A stretch of DNA of 50,861 nucleotides, from contig JAAVTG010000234.1 in the NCBI GenBank assembly GCA_011947345.1, forward strand, positions 1 through 50,861, read 5' to 3'. The notes beneath the pieces are model-generated. The model made no database searches and was not told where the DNA came from. It was given only the letters and a program-made list of their open reading frames with translations. Positions 1 through 11,690 of the stretch are shown one piece after another. Source of the stretch: Phytophthora quininea. Its lineage: Eukaryota; Oomycota; Peronosporomycetes; Peronosporales; Peronosporaceae. Numbering within the stretch: position 1 is the stretch's first letter; every line of letters starts with the position of its first letter. The position numbers and the translations under genes are program-made.

Positions 1-1474
1 GCTTGACGGCTGTCCTCGATTATTGCGTCGATGTCTACGCCTGGATCCTGACGTTCAAGATCGTGAAGCTGATCGTGCTTTTGGGGTTCCTCGCTGCTAC
101 ATTGCTGTCTATCTATTCCATGGAGAGCTTGGACCAAGGTCTTCCCCAGAAAGAAGCAATGCCTTCCAGCTCGTACATGATCGACTACTTCAATGCGCTC
201 GACGTGTACTTGGCGACGGGTTCGCCAGTGTACTTCATCATTGAGACAGGACATGGACGGAACCCAGATTCCTACGCTTTCAACGACGAGAGTGGAGACG
301 ATCTTCTGCAAGTCGAAGGACATCTGTGGAACGTACTCGATTCCCAACATTATGAACGCGCTGGCGAACCATGGCAACAAGACAATTACCCACATTAGTC
401 CTGGAACGACATACTCTTGGATGGACGACTTCTGGGGCTTTGTCAATCCGGACAGTGAGTGTTGTCGTGTGGACTCGGAGGGCTTACGTTCCGATTGAGA
501 CTGGAAATGAGACCTACACGACCCTGCGCTCTTCGGATGACACTTGTCTTGCTTCGTCCGAGACTGTACCGCCAGTGCCCGAAGAGCACTACATGTCGCT
601 CTTCAGCATGTTTGCCACAGCTAGTGCTGGTACTTCGTGCTCGTACGGTGGAGGCTCCATTTACCGTGGTCAATTCAGTATCGACACAGACCCTGTCCCC
701 GTTGTCAACGATTCGACGCCTGCAGTGAAGCTCAACAGCAGTGGTTACGGCAATGAAATCACGGCTTGGTCGTACATGGTGACGGGCACGGCAAACCCGA
801 CACAGCAGCACTACATCGACTCGTACAAACAGAACCTTCGTGCAGCAGAGTGGATCAGCGAGAAGACTGGCGTCGACATCTGGGTGTACTGCCTGACGTA
901 CGTGTACTTCGAGCAGTATCTGACTGTGGTTGACGATGCGTACAAGCTCATCGGTCTGGCATTGGCCGCCATCTTTGTGGTGACGACGCTGTACCTGGGC
1001 AGCATCTTCTACTCGCTGGTGATTGCACTGACGGCGACGAACATCGTCGTGTATGTGCTGGGTCTGATGCAGCCGCTGGACATCATGCTGAACGGTCTGT
1101 CGATCGTCAACTTGATCATCGCTGCAGGCATTGCGGTGGAGTTCTGCGGCCACTACGTGCGCTTCTTCGCCAAGGCTCGTGGCACGGGTGACGAGCGCGC
1201 ACGGGACGCCCTTCGCCAAGTGCTGACGTCGGTGCTGTTCGGCATCACTATCACGAAAGTGATTGGTCTGAGTGTGCTGACGCTGGCGGACTCGCGCGTG
1301 TTCAAGAAGTACTACTTCCGCATGTACATGATGGTGGTGGTGTGCGGTGTCCTCAACGGTATGATGTTGCTGCCAGTGCTGATGAGCACCATCATCGATG
1401 TGAAGAACTTTTTCCTTCGTCGAGGTTCAGAGAAGACTGAGCTACCCTCAGCACCAATTACGCGTGTCGATTAA
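1..1474 (+). CDS. NPC1-like sterol transport membrane protein, 3' part with two frame breaks
   Basis: This is the C-terminal part of a Niemann-Pick C1-type protein, a polytopic endolysosomal membrane protein that exports sterols; the 5' end lies outside the window. Visible motifs are SYMIDYF in the luminal region, a CCRV cysteine pair near 460, and a final block of about five hydrophobic segments (about 930-1420) containing GIAVEFCGH and YYFRMYM, as in the last membrane bundle of NPC1. The stop is TAA at 1472-1474. The reading frame moves twice: near 295-305 and again in a GGG run near 487-490. The protein matches the family well on both sides of each break, so single-base sequencing indels are as likely as real decay; very short introns are a weaker alternative. 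The neighbour at 1564-2867 converges on it. The family call is firm; whether the gene is intact is not. Confidence 0.85.
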
Positions 1475-1563
1475 GTGTGCATCGCTACCCTATAGATCGT
1501 AGTTATAAAGTGTGTGTGAATGAACGCTCTATCATTTTTCGCCTTGTAGACTTTTTTCCTCAT

Positions 1564-2867
1564 CTATTTTGCTCGGATGACGACAACTACTTCAGAGAAC
1601 TCAGAGGCTTTAACATCGAAGTTTCCAGCCAGGAAAGCGGCCGAACTCTGTCCAATAACTCGGAGGGCGAAAAAGTGATCGATCTGACCCGCGGACTTCA
1701 TTAGTCTGTTGGCCATTGGCGAGAACACGGGGATGTCCGAGAAATTATTGTGTCGAGAGTCCCGCAGCCAAGCGAGACGCGATTGGGCGTGCGTACATCC
1801 ACGGGCGTGGCGTTCCGTGCTCTGCGCGTTGGAGTGCCAATTCAAAAGTGTTCGGACATCAAATGCAGCGCAGGCACGCGTGCTCCTAGTCCGCCGCGCA
1901 CGTCTTCGTCTAAAGGCTCCATCCACGCGTCCAGCAACACCATCTTCTTAAAGCGTGTGTCTTGGTGCGCTGCGCTCAGCGCTGTTGCGGCACCGAAAGA
2001 GTGCCCTGCAATACTTACGCTGTTCAGGTTGCAGTGCCTAAACACACTGTCCACCGTTTTCTGCTGCATGATAGCGTCCAACACTGTGCGAACCTCACTG
2101 ACCCGCTGTAGTAATTGTCCATTTCGGAATCGAAAGCCAGCGCCATCAACGTCATCCCGCACCTCTGCAGTAATCTGCTGGTAGTACTCAATACGTCCAG
2201 GCTCGGGGCTGCACACACAGGCGGAGCCGTCGCAGTGGTTGGGCACCACCACCACGTTCCCATGGCTCGCGAGCTCCTGATTCACGTACGAGTAGAGCTC
2301 CAATGATCCCGATAATCCGTGGCTGAAGAGTACAACAGGCCATCCGTCGGCGGTCTCTGGAGTCGCAATTGGTGCGTTCAGGAAAGCGGCGAGCTGCGCG
2401 TTGCGCATGTTGTGGAAGATCCAGGCAGGCATTGCAGTGAAGACGCCCAGGCCCTTCATGAGGTGGCTACCGTGGTGTGCATACGGCACCAATCTACTGG
2501 AGCTGTCCCGGTGATCGTTGGTGGCCGGGTAGAAGATGCGGCATTCGACGCCTCCGTAGCGCGCAAATCGACAGCCGATGGAGCGATGGGGGCCGTGCAG
2601 CTGAGAGAAGTCTGGCCACGGGAAGAGCAGCGAGGTGAGACAGGCAAGGGCCACACACAGAGCCACGAGCGACGGCGAGAGCCATGAGGAGCGAGCCACC
2701 ACCACGATGCTACAAATGCGTAGAGCGAGTCCCACGTAGAGAGGCAGTAGCGACACCAGCGACCAGCCAGCCACAGCAAGCAGAGGAGGCGGCGATGACG
2801 AGAGTTCGAGCAGGTTCTGAGCGACACACGCGCCCAGCAAGACGCGTTCCGCACATGCTTGGCGCAT
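1564..2867 (-). CDS. Platelet-activating-factor acetylhydrolase-like phospholipase, one frame break
   Basis: Predicted alpha/beta-hydrolase of the PAF-acetylhydrolase (isoform II / lipoprotein-associated PLA2) family, which removes short or oxidised acyl chains from phospholipids. The ATG at 2867-2865 opens a 341-residue frame. Residues about 25-90 form two or three hydrophobic segments, suggesting membrane anchoring. The family core follows: PVVLFSHGLSG (oxyanion region), the nucleophile motif GHSFG with Ser near residue 290, and the Asp motif LLDAWM near residue 313. The frame stops at 1842, just after SEHF, in a TTTT run. The family's C-terminal part, with the catalytic His in DSRHNNFSD (codon about 1752-1750) and a final helix, continues in another frame to a TAG at 1564. 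One indel therefore separates the Ser/Asp part from the His part. The stop lies about 90 bases from the stop of the NPC1-like gene. Confidence 0.85.
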
Positions 2868-3993
2868 CCCTGAAAACCAGTATGACTATATTGTGTGTGA
2901 ATACTTAAACTATTACTTATCGATGACAAGGATTGAATTGACTGTGAGTTCGGAGAGAAACTATATCAAGGCTTTAGCACCAAAAACGATGCCTTCTTGG
3001 TCATTCGTTCCCACATCGAAGGAAACTACATTGTCTAGTCTAAAGAGATACAAGGCTTCTCTAGCAATAACCTCATAAAAACAAAATAGAAGGCCATTAC
3101 CCCGACAAGGATTGAATGTGAATACAAAGCTGTCAGCGTAGGAACCAGCCATAGCGGCAAATCGATCGAGCCTCGACCACCTCAGTCAGTCTGCTCCACT
3201 GGTCGGCATCTCGCAATCCCGAGGACGATGCAGTTGGTAAAAGAACCTTAGTCTACTGACATTCGAACATTGGCAGTGTCAGGTTTGTGGCGTGCTTTTG
3301 TGAAGTAGCGGAACTGCTTCTATGACTAGAGGTCTCGACGTTACCGTTGTCAGACACAACGAAGGGGACTCCGCCATCGACCTGATTTAGCGAGGACAAC
3401 AAAGCAATTATTTGATTGGCTAAAACACACCAGCTCCCAAGGCAGGAAGAAGAGCTCACGTATCAAGAAACTCTGGCGAGAGGGACCCAACAAAGCACGC
3501 GGTGAGTGAAAGGAGTGAAGGTAACGCCGCTGACGATGTGTAAAGAGAAAAAGAAAATGTGCCATACTCCGATATCCAGGCATCTTGAGAGCTTGCTGCA
3601 AATGGATCACAGTACCAGGTCTGTAGGTCTCGCTGAGAGTGGTTGCGAAGGAAAAGTGTGTTATACTTATTGCTATTTGGTGGAGATGGGGAGTGTTCGA
3701 GACTGTCGTCTTTCAAATACTCGCGAGCAGACTCTCGTAAGGCAGGTGCTACGGCCAGGATGGCAGTGAAATGCGCGGGCCAAGTGCGCTGCAGCCTACA
3801 ACGTATTGTATTCTATTATTAATAATATTTATTTTCAAATAAAGCCGTATGCAGCGGAGGGGATCATGTGAACTCAAGACAGTTTATCACAAGCGACAAG
3901 CACGCGCAATAATGAGAGCAATGCTGCCAATAAAAGAAGGGAATGTCGGGACAAACTGCAACCCTTCACATTCTTTTCTCAGTAGCGGTAACT
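2868..3993. other. No recognisable gene
   Basis: Both strands carry only short unrelated open frames without recognisable motifs. The segment 3805-3850 is AT-rich. The string GACAAGGATTGAA occurs twice (about 2926 and 3104), too short to define a repeat family. The stretch separates the two cellular genes from the first transposon relic. Confidence 0.5.
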
Positions 3994-5700
3994 TCAGACT
4001 TCATTAGACGAACAATCGTCATTTCCAGCGCCTTCGTTCTCCAAATCGCTGCTGTCATCGTCCTCGTAGTTTTGACCAACAAGCATCGTATCTCGGATGA
4101 TAGTTGGAGCTAGCGAGTACCGCTTGAGAGTGACCAAATTTCCACTAGTGGAAAAAGCTTATTCAGAAGGCACGGAAGTGGTGATGAAACCAAGCCACTT
4201 CTCGCCAATGCTGATGGAATTGAGTATCGCGCCTCCTTTCCTTCCCACCACATCAATGGAACCGTCGTAAAGTGAATATTGCAAGCGTCGGTCACGTAGA
4301 GTTGAATCCAATCCATTGCTACAACTTCACCAGTTGCAGCAAAACACGTCTGCCCAGCAATCACTTGCCGTCTGTTTTTTTTTTTTTACCATTTGAAGAG
4401 AGGTTTTCCGTTGGCTCTTAACCAACACCATTTATATCAATTAATCCCAACTTTTTCGCCATATCAATTGCATCGACCGAAGCGTAGGCTTCATTTTTCA
4501 CACATCCAAAATCCCTTTAAACATGTCTGCATTAGTGAGTTTTCTTTTAACCATCCTCAGCACAGGAACGGTATCAATCAAGGTAGGGTAAGTATGACCG
4601 CCAAGACAAGCGATCGCGCCAGAAAATGGCTCCAGCAAAACAATTAAGCATCGTATCATTGTTCACTGCTCTGCCGTTGGATGTGTAAGCTTCATATCAG
4701 AAAATCATTCGAATTTGCAATGTGCTCGAAACATTGGCGAAGTAAATCCCATGGGCACCATTCGCTGCAGCATGAATTATGTACTGTTCCATCGCGTGGG
4801 GCTACCCAATTGTGGGAACAATGGTTGCTGCTTGTCTATTTGCAAGTCCTTCACCAGGTCAGATCCTTTTGAGGGTCTGCTGAAGTATGATGCCACTTTA
4901 CGAAAAACGGCAACCACCACCCGCATCTTGGCGAGGGTTCGGTGCTTAGAAGCACCGACATCTTCGATTAGAATTCGTCTACTACTTCTCTTGCTCGATG
5001 GTTCACGGCTTTTTCGATCTCCTCCTCGGTTTGTGCTGATGCAAGCATATCCTTCGAAGTATTGTTCGCACACTTCTTCTTTACTATTCCAGCTCCAACT
5101 ACCCGGTCAATGCAGTGGGGTAAACACGACATATCATCATGACTAAGTTCTGAGCAAGCGCTCACACCGTTACTAGCGCCGTCCCTGAGAAACTTTGTGC
5201 GTCGTTCCTTCCGAAGGCCCCGCTCGGGCATGCAATCATTTATCGATCTTGTAATTGCGTCACCGTTGTGTTTTCTTTTGAGGCGGTTAACTCCCGATAC
5301 CCAACTGCGCATTTTGAACCCCTCGTCGAGGTAATGATTTGTGAAGCTGATAAATCCCATTTTACTTCTCGAAGTTCAGATATCCGACGACGCTGAATAA
5401 AGGTCACACTCTTCCTCCAGTTGTTGCTTCAGCTTGCCACGGAGTTTGCTCGCAATTTCTCAACTCGTTCACAAACCTTCCAAGGTTTTGGCACGGCAAC
5501 CAGTCCTTGGACGCTGTTCGAATGGTGGACATACTTCAGGAAATATTTATGTCCTACAATCGATAATGGTCTCATCGACTTTGCCTCCGAGATAGCAGCC
5601 AAATTGTCAGCTCGCTCTTGGTCTTCGGCAGAGCAAACCTCGACTGGGGGTGCAGCAGTGACGCTATTTTCTCTGCTTGGGCATCGTAAAGAGTAATGGC
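3994..5700 (-). pseudogene. hAT-family transposase relic (hAT-1)
   Basis: A decayed hAT cut-and-paste transposase reads on the minus strand in several frames. In order: SMRPLSIVGHKYF (about 5600, start of the core), SFTNHYLDEGFKMRSW and FLRDGASNGVSACS (about 5350-5150, RNase-H-like core), FRKVASYF with TRWNST (about 4900-4785), and the C-terminal dimerisation block WLGFITTSVPSE-stop-AFSTSGNLVTLKR (about 4190-4110). The family normally has SER-AFS at that point; here an in-frame TAA (4161-4159) replaces the Arg codon. The frame ends with an acidic tail and TGA at 3996-3994. At least four frame changes and several stops are present, so it cannot make active protein. Terminal repeats and an 8-bp target duplication were not found by eye. 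A 33-bp repeat array adjoins its 5' side. Confidence 0.8.
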
Positions 5701-5922
5701 TTGGGTGGAGATTGACGTAGACGCTGCACTCCAGTTTGACCAGCACCTTCTTTCTCCCTATTATGCCTTCTTGAAGAGCGATTTTGTCGAGCACTACCTG
5801 GGGTACTGCGACCACGCGTACCACGAACACTTTGCGGTGTAACGTCGCTTCCATGACGCAAACTGACAGGAGTATCTTGCGCAGATCATCCTTGACTGTT
5901 GGCACGTCTTGTGCTTCCGGAA

Positions 5923-6054
5923 GTAGTGCTGCGTCCTCGTTTTGAACTCGCTGGCGTGGTGTTGCGTCCACGTTTTGAACTAGCAGGCGTGACATTGAGG
6001 CCAAGGTTGGAACTACCTGGTGTGGTGCTGCGTCCTCGACTTGAACGTTTGGGT
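5923..6054. repeat. 33-bp tandem repeat, four units
   Basis: Four imperfect 33-base units start at 5923, 5956, 5989 and 6022. On the minus strand each unit encodes 11 residues of the type SKRGRNTTPAS, giving a basic Ser/Thr/Pro-rich tract. The period is a multiple of three and the frame is open across it, so it probably was coding. It may be the N-terminal low-complexity tail of the hAT-1 transposase, or part of an older gene disrupted by it. Related basic motifs (VTPQSVRGTRGRSTPGS) continue on the same strand toward 5790. Confidence 0.7.
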
Positions 6055-6084
6055 GCGCAAATGCTTTCCGGGGACGGGGCTTCC

Positions 6085-6515
6085 ACTGCACCGACTAACG
6101 AAGGGGATGCTCCGATGATCCGTGATCAGCTGAACTTGTACCCACCTTGTGTACCCGTCGGCGGGCTGGATCTTCTCTTTGGGTGCTGCGAAGGTGTTGG
6201 ATCTACCAAGATGAACTATTTTGACGAGACTTGGGAGGTTGGGGCAGCGAGAAAATCTGCACTCTGTCCTGGGTTATCCGTTCCCAGACCACTTGTCGCT
6301 TACCTTGACTTGGAGATGGATCTGAATCCAAGTGGGGAGAGTTGCCTTGAGGGGTGTGCTTCCGTTTCCTTTTCGGCACTTTGGAAGCAAACTTGCGTTG
6401 TATAAGGCAAATCCGACTCTGTAGTAAGTGAATCCATAGGGTCCCATCCCAAACCTATCACCTGTACCATCTCTATACCTGCCACTGGATACTATCGCTT
6501 GATCATTCCCTTGGT
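6085..6515. repeat. Dispersed repeat A, copy 1
   Basis: This segment matches 21582-22248 in the same orientation. Positions 6085-6395 correspond to 21582-21890 (shared strings include GTACCCGTCGGCGGGCTGGAT and GTTGCCTTGAGGGGTG), and 6395-6515 correspond to about 22108-22248. Copy 2 carries about 215 extra bases between the two blocks. Copy 2 begins with an LTR-like TGTGGTGTAGCGGG end that copy 1 lacks, so copy 1 is probably a truncated LTR. Confidence 0.75.
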
Positions 6516-8929
6516 GTGCCAAATCCACGTCTTGAACGGTCCCACTTATAGGTCTGTAGCGCCCGTGCTTGAATCCATTGCTTCCGGGAGTATACCCATA
6601 TCTGCTGAGTCTTGATCTAACATGCTGGGTTCCAGTTTTCCCAGAATTTCCGATAAAGTGCTTCACCACAAATCCAACCAGAATAGATTTTGTATTTCTA
6701 AACGGGAGTCGATACGACCAAAGCGTCTAGACATGACGTTTTGTACGAGACCTTGACGTTTGACTACGAGGACACGAAAAGCTGTACTAAGATTAAGAGC
6801 GTTGTCTAACTATGATCCACTATCGAACAGCCGTACGTTCTCTGTTTTTGTTTTCCGTTGGTCTTCGCAATAGTACTCATTTCTAGAATGCAGTCCTTCG
6901 AAGAGTTCGTCCATAGTGGAGCTAAGACGGCTTCGCATGTGAGGAAGCCAGAGACTAACAAGACTTACGAGTCTCACTTTAAATGATTTGTGCAGTGTTG
7001 CTTTGCTGAATGAGTTTCTGATCCCTCAGTCAATAGATACACTGAACTGCCATCGCTTCTGGCAGCTTATAGAGAGAGTGTATCACCCTCAACGTCTGTC
7101 TCGCACCAGAGCGCCGAATTTTTCGCGCAGCTGTGGCCACCCTCTTCACCAATCACGACAGAGTTGACAGAGCTGGGCCGGATTTTTGGTCCCAGTTCCT
7201 GACGACCAAGGTATTCTCCGAGCCTGCAAAACAGATGTGGTTGAGAGTAGGAAATACAATTTCCACCTGCTGAGTGATACAGTACATCCTATTTATGCTT
7301 CTCCGTTTTAAGAATTGGCTAGAATATGTGGGTTCTTTACACAAGTGGCATAAGGATATTTTCTTATTTCCTGGCTTGTCCAAATTTGTATGGCACAGCT
7401 AAAAAAGGGAGGGGGGCAATCGCAATTGAGCTTGTCCATCCGCGCTGCTTTCTCTGCAGCGGGGTCACACGAAAGTCATAACCGTGCGTTGACTTTGGAT
7501 GTTACACGAAACTCTTAACCTTGTGTAGAGTTTCGACTCTGTAGCCATCTGGCTCTCCACCACTCATTTACATATCTCTTAGATTAACTATGCCACATAG
7601 TTTAGTCTATACATTTACACCAGGGTCAGATAAAACAATTCAATTCAGTTCTATTTTTGCAGTTAATTGTGTTGTCCGTGTTTTAAGGGACACTGCTGCG
7701 AGTCCTAGTTACGGGACTGTACTTGGTTCTAGTATAGAACCGAAGGCGGGACGCCTAAAGAGACAGACTCGGGGAGTCCTACGTCTTCCTCTGTGCACGT
7801 GCACTGCTACGCAACCCCGCTGTATTCTCCATTGAATACGCGCGCTCTTCAGTTTCTGCTTGCGTCATCCACCGACCATCTGCCTTTTTCCGACGTGGTC
7901 TTGGTGTATCAAACATACGTAGTCAATATCTTGGCTTTGCAACCAAATCGGGCTGGGCCTCGACGTTGATCTTAAACCGCTTCATAATCTTAGGCATCTC
8001 AACAATCTTCTCACGCGCCTCCACGTCATCCTTGTAGCGTAACGGCAGGCTCTTTGCTCGATCTAGGTGCAGAATACAACGCTTTAAACCCCGGTGGTGT
8101 TACTACTTTAGCGGGTTTGCCTTCTTCTTTTTCCTGCAGAAGCTTTCCGGCTTGTTGGGGTTTCTCCTATTTTTCCCGCACCTACGGAGTGTCTAGACAA
8201 ACCCATGAATGCGTAAAACTTACTGCCTTAAGTACGAATTCAAACAGGTCGCCGTCCGTACTAATGGGGAAAAGTGGGGCTTTGTCGGCCGTGGCGTTAT
8301 CGCCCCTGAACCTGCTTCCAGCTTCCTGAGCTCTGCGCGTGTGTCATATTTGTTTAAAAGCTATGTAAGATAAAATCAGCGCAAATATGTTAGCAGCAGC
8401 TCCTCGTAAAGTTTTATGTCACGTTTTCGCGTCTGCTTGGCCCATCATTCTGGTTAATGCAATGACTTTGCGCGTTTGAGCCACCTCCCGAAGCTTTTTG
8501 CACTTGTGTTTGGAGAAGTTGCTGCGCAAGAGCTGTTTGCCGCATTCTCACACAGCTTGGTTGGAGCTGAACCGTCTGGAGCTCGTTGCCTGCCCACCTT
8601 GAGAAATGACTTTTTTGTTTGTTTTGATAACTGCATATGATTGGTCAAAAAATGTGTTGCATTGGTGTTGCATGGGGGTAAGAAGTGAACCTTCGCATTG
8701 ATCAAAGGCAGATTAACGTAGGTGGATGAGGCTCAATCGTTTTACCCTTCGACTGCGCTTGCGGTCAGTGTCCGCACCAAACAGCTTATCGACTATTGTA
8801 ACATCTCCGGATAATGTCAGCTACCTGAAATTATTACTCACAAGAGGACACGAGCGGGTGTGATTGCAGGATGTGTATCATCGCGTACAAACGTTCTGCT
8901 CCTACCCGCTGGTTCGACATTGAGGATTT
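6516..8929. other. Non-coding or strongly decayed stretch
   Basis: No clear gene. On the minus strand, about 8340-7840, a broken frame contains YKDDVEAREKIVEMPKIMKR and FDTPRPRRKKADGRWMT, which look like former coding sequence of an unrecognised, probably transposon, protein. A 9-bp inverted repeat (CGAAACTCT 7507-7515 with AGAGTTTCG 7527-7535) could form a hairpin. The string GATTGGTCAAAAAATG at 8639-8654 recurs in similar form near 22581 and 35459. Otherwise I see nothing. Confidence 0.4.
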
Positions 8930-9338
8930 TTTAGTCGGTTTGCGGAAGTTGGGGCTCAAATCGGAAGACCTAAGATTTAGCCCTAGCACCATGACTGACT
9001 GGTCTTGCGATCCGTTCACGCAGACCTCCCAAGTAAACAGACATCCCTAGCACGAGCTCTAGCGCGCCAAACGTCGCTGACCCGAGGTGCTCAGCCTGCA
9101 GTGACCTTTAGAGAAGCGGGGAGATACGCAACCCCTAATACAAGCACTGGCAATTCAGCTGTCACACTATACGCTTAACCTTGCCACAAACTTTTGGTTC
9201 TGAGGGCGAGCACTGTCCTCACGGATAAACCTGCCCACCGCGCCCAAACGACAGATCCAGACGCAACGTACCGAAGGTGAATCCGCCGCCAGATTTGACC
9301 CATATATGCTTGAAGGGGAAATTTTGTTCTGTATATGT
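8930..9338 (-). repeat. Dispersed repeat B, copy 1 (LTR-like, inverted relative to the 45-kb copy)
   Basis: The reverse complement of this segment aligns along its whole length with 45413-45873. Shared strings include TACATATACAGAACA, CGTTGCGTCTGGATC, TTTATCCGTG, GACAGTGCTCGCCC and ACGGATCGCAAGACCAGTCA. The 45-kb copy has an extra block of about 45 bases. No coding sequence is visible, so it is most likely an LTR or a leader of a retroelement. The match breaks at about 9339, next to another fragment of the same family in the opposite orientation. Confidence 0.8.
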
Positions 9339-9459
9339 ACACTCCGCGACAAAAGGTTTGGGACAGTTACGTTTTGAGCTGTGTGGTGTCGCAAATCCTC
9401 CGCTCTGACATATTCCATTGCTCAGACTGTCAGCCACTAAGTCAGCGAATGGGGTGAGC

Positions 9460-9790
9460 TGTGTGCGGTAAACAGTTGGCGAATTCAAGAAGACTCAGCG
9501 AGTCGGTTATCCGACTTGGCGAAGTTTGGGTGAACCTAGCCAGACTTAGCGAGGAACAATCTCGATTTGGGGAGATCGGGATCCTAGAATACGAAGGGTC
9601 CCAGGGTGTGAAGAGCCCCTGTGATAAAGAGTCGCGACAGGCACGGCAGAAGTAGTAACAGACTATTTCATTATATATTTGTATAGAAGGATAGAAAACG
9701 GAAACCCCTTAGAGTTTCCGCGGTAGACAGCGATATAATTAACAGAGCAGAATTTTTCAAGTTCTAAACAAGTGCACACTCTTCCGGTAA
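9460..9790 (+). repeat. Dispersed repeat B, fragment in direct orientation
   Basis: The stretch resembles 45160-45440 in the same orientation, most clearly in TATTTC-AT-ATATTTGTAT (about 9663) and GCAGAATTT (about 9748). Upstream it has repeated GACTC/CGAG-type strings, as does 45160-45330. With 8930-9338 it forms two head-to-head fragments of one family. Confidence 0.5.
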
Positions 9791-10463
9791 GTACCTGCAC
9801 GGGCTGGATATCTGCCGTCACTCCTGGAGAGGTATAGCTCGTAGGGAAGCGACCCTAGCGCAGGTCACACAGAGTCGCCGACCTTAGACTGTGCGGATTT
9901 GTTGTGTGCATTGCGAGGAAGCCAAACTTGACGATTTCGTGTGTTCTCCAACACCGCAGCCGTAACTCGGCTTCCAGGTCGCTTTTGAGATTGCTATTTG
10001 GAGATGATCCTCAAGTCAGATAGGGAAACAAAGGGTTTGTGACAACAATCTAGATTTCGGCCTCCTTGAGAGAGCTGCCGTACAACTACGTGGCATCGGC
10101 ACCGCGACAAAACTTAAAGATACACGCCAAAGCCTACTCCCTTTGGCGGCCCGTAATGATTGTAAACATTCTGTGCCCCAAGACTCCCGCGACCGGTGGG
10201 GATTTCCTACCGCGTTACATGATATCCGTACAAACCTGGCACGCACGGAACGCCTCCGAGCACTCCCAGAGCACCGGAAGTAAAGCTGGGGACGCCGTTT
10301 CCTAGGATTCGCCGTGTGAAGGGAATTTTTCGCGTGCAAAGCAAGCAAGATAAATGGTGATTTCCGCACCAGGACTACCAGCCGCCTCAAAGCCACTCAT
10401 TCTGCTTTCACCGCCAAGATTCCCAAGCATTCAACAAGAAGCATTCCTGTTGTCCTGTACGCA
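9791..10463. other. Probable 5' leader of the DIRS-type element, otherwise empty
   Basis: No gene is visible. The final part, from about 10300 up to the Gag start at 10464, is probably the leader of the DIRS-type element. I could not find its left terminal repeat by eye. Confidence 0.35.
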
Positions 10464-11690
10464 ATGTCTGCACGCCCTGCCAACAGTTCCCCTGCATCGG
10501 GCCGGGCTCGAGACTCCGCTACGGTCCGTCGAGACCCAAGACGTTGCAGCTCTTCGCGCCGAAGTCATGCGGCTGCACCAACTGCTACAGGTGCAGCCAG
10601 CGCGCGTGTCGTCCAGTCGCGCGATTGTCGAATCCACGGCGACCAACGCTAAAGGCGAGTGGCCGCCTCTGTCGCTCTGCCAGGTTTCATGCGACAGTTT
10701 TCCGGATGTATCGAGGAAAGCCAAGGGGGAATACAATCCTCACCAAGTTCAATCTGTTGGCAGCAGCCAGGATGTTCAACCACTTCCTCCCCGCGAAGGT
10801 AAGCCCATTTCCGCTATGAATTTTGTTATGTCGATCAGGAAGCGGAGTCGGTCAAGTTTTCCGTGACCCCAGCGGTTTTAATGGCACTTCTCAGTGGTCG
10901 TCTCGGCAGTCGTGGATTAACGCCGCCGCACTTCCGGGAGGTGTCGCATCTGGACGCCCTCGAGCAGGGCTCTACCAACGCCAACTTTACCAACGATTTC
11001 AGTCCCTCCGCGCAATTCCCTCGGCGTCCACTCGATGCGATTCCCACGACGACATTCTGGACGCCATTCACGGCCTAGCGACCTTTGGCAACGAATTCTG
11101 GTACGATCATGTTCGGAAGCTCACGTCTCAGTTACGTGCTTTCGCCTCGACGAACAAGTCTGCCGACCCCGCCACTACACCGGCCCGCGAGCGGCTTACC
11201 CTGCTCTTTGCCAACAAGTTGCTCGGGACAGCAATGGGACACCTACAGTCCGACAACCCTCAATGGTGGAACAACTACTACGGATCCCAATTGACCCTCA
11301 ATCCCCAGAGTGGACTGTGGCACTAGTGAGCGTGGTGACGACAACGAGTGTGGGCCGCCCTCATGCTCACAGCGAGTCGAGCAACTCTGACCCCTCGCTA
11401 CCCTCGGTGCGACGCGAATAAGGGGTCAGCGATCCCGGAGGACATCCGGCGCCTAATCCCAGTGAACCACCGTGGACAAGAGCCCTATATCCGCCACCTC
11501 GCTGGGCTCTCGTGCTCGGGCGGCACCCGAGACGGTTGCGGAAATCCTCGCTGCACACACACGTGGTCAGACGGCCTTCCCCATCACCTGCGCGACTAGA
11601 TGGATCGCACCTACGGCGCGCGCGAGGACCGCACTCCCCGTTGATGATGCCGAGAGATTGACAGCCCGAGACCCTTAAGGCCTACGTTAA
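10464..11690 (+). pseudogene. Gag-like protein of DIRS-type retrotransposon 1
   Basis: The ATG at 10464 opens a frame beginning MSARPANSSPAS, which resembles the MSSNEPNSPAT start of the second element at 49485. The conserved core reads in shifting frames. First comes TPAVLMALLSGRLGSRGLT (about 10865-10925). Next is HDDILDAIHGLATFGNEFWY, followed by LTSQLRAFASTNKS (about 11040-11165) and ANKLLGTAMGHLQSDNP (about 11210-11260). Near 11510-11560 there is a Cys/His-containing motif, CSGGTRDGCGNPRCTHTW, probably a nucleic-acid-binding finger. The core has clear counterparts at 50425-50810. At least three frame changes break it. It would coat element RNA; placement upstream of RT matches DIRS organisation. 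Confidence 0.7.

Noticed and set aside
443..1219. 258-residue open frame on the minus strand
   Set aside because: It lies wholly opposite the NPC1-like coding sequence, is His/Val/Gln-rich and shows no family motif. It is a shadow of the GC-rich sense strand.
5899..6405. 168-residue plus-strand frame
   Set aside because: Its first third is the antisense of the 33-bp repeat and its last part is dispersed repeat A. No protein homology was recognised.
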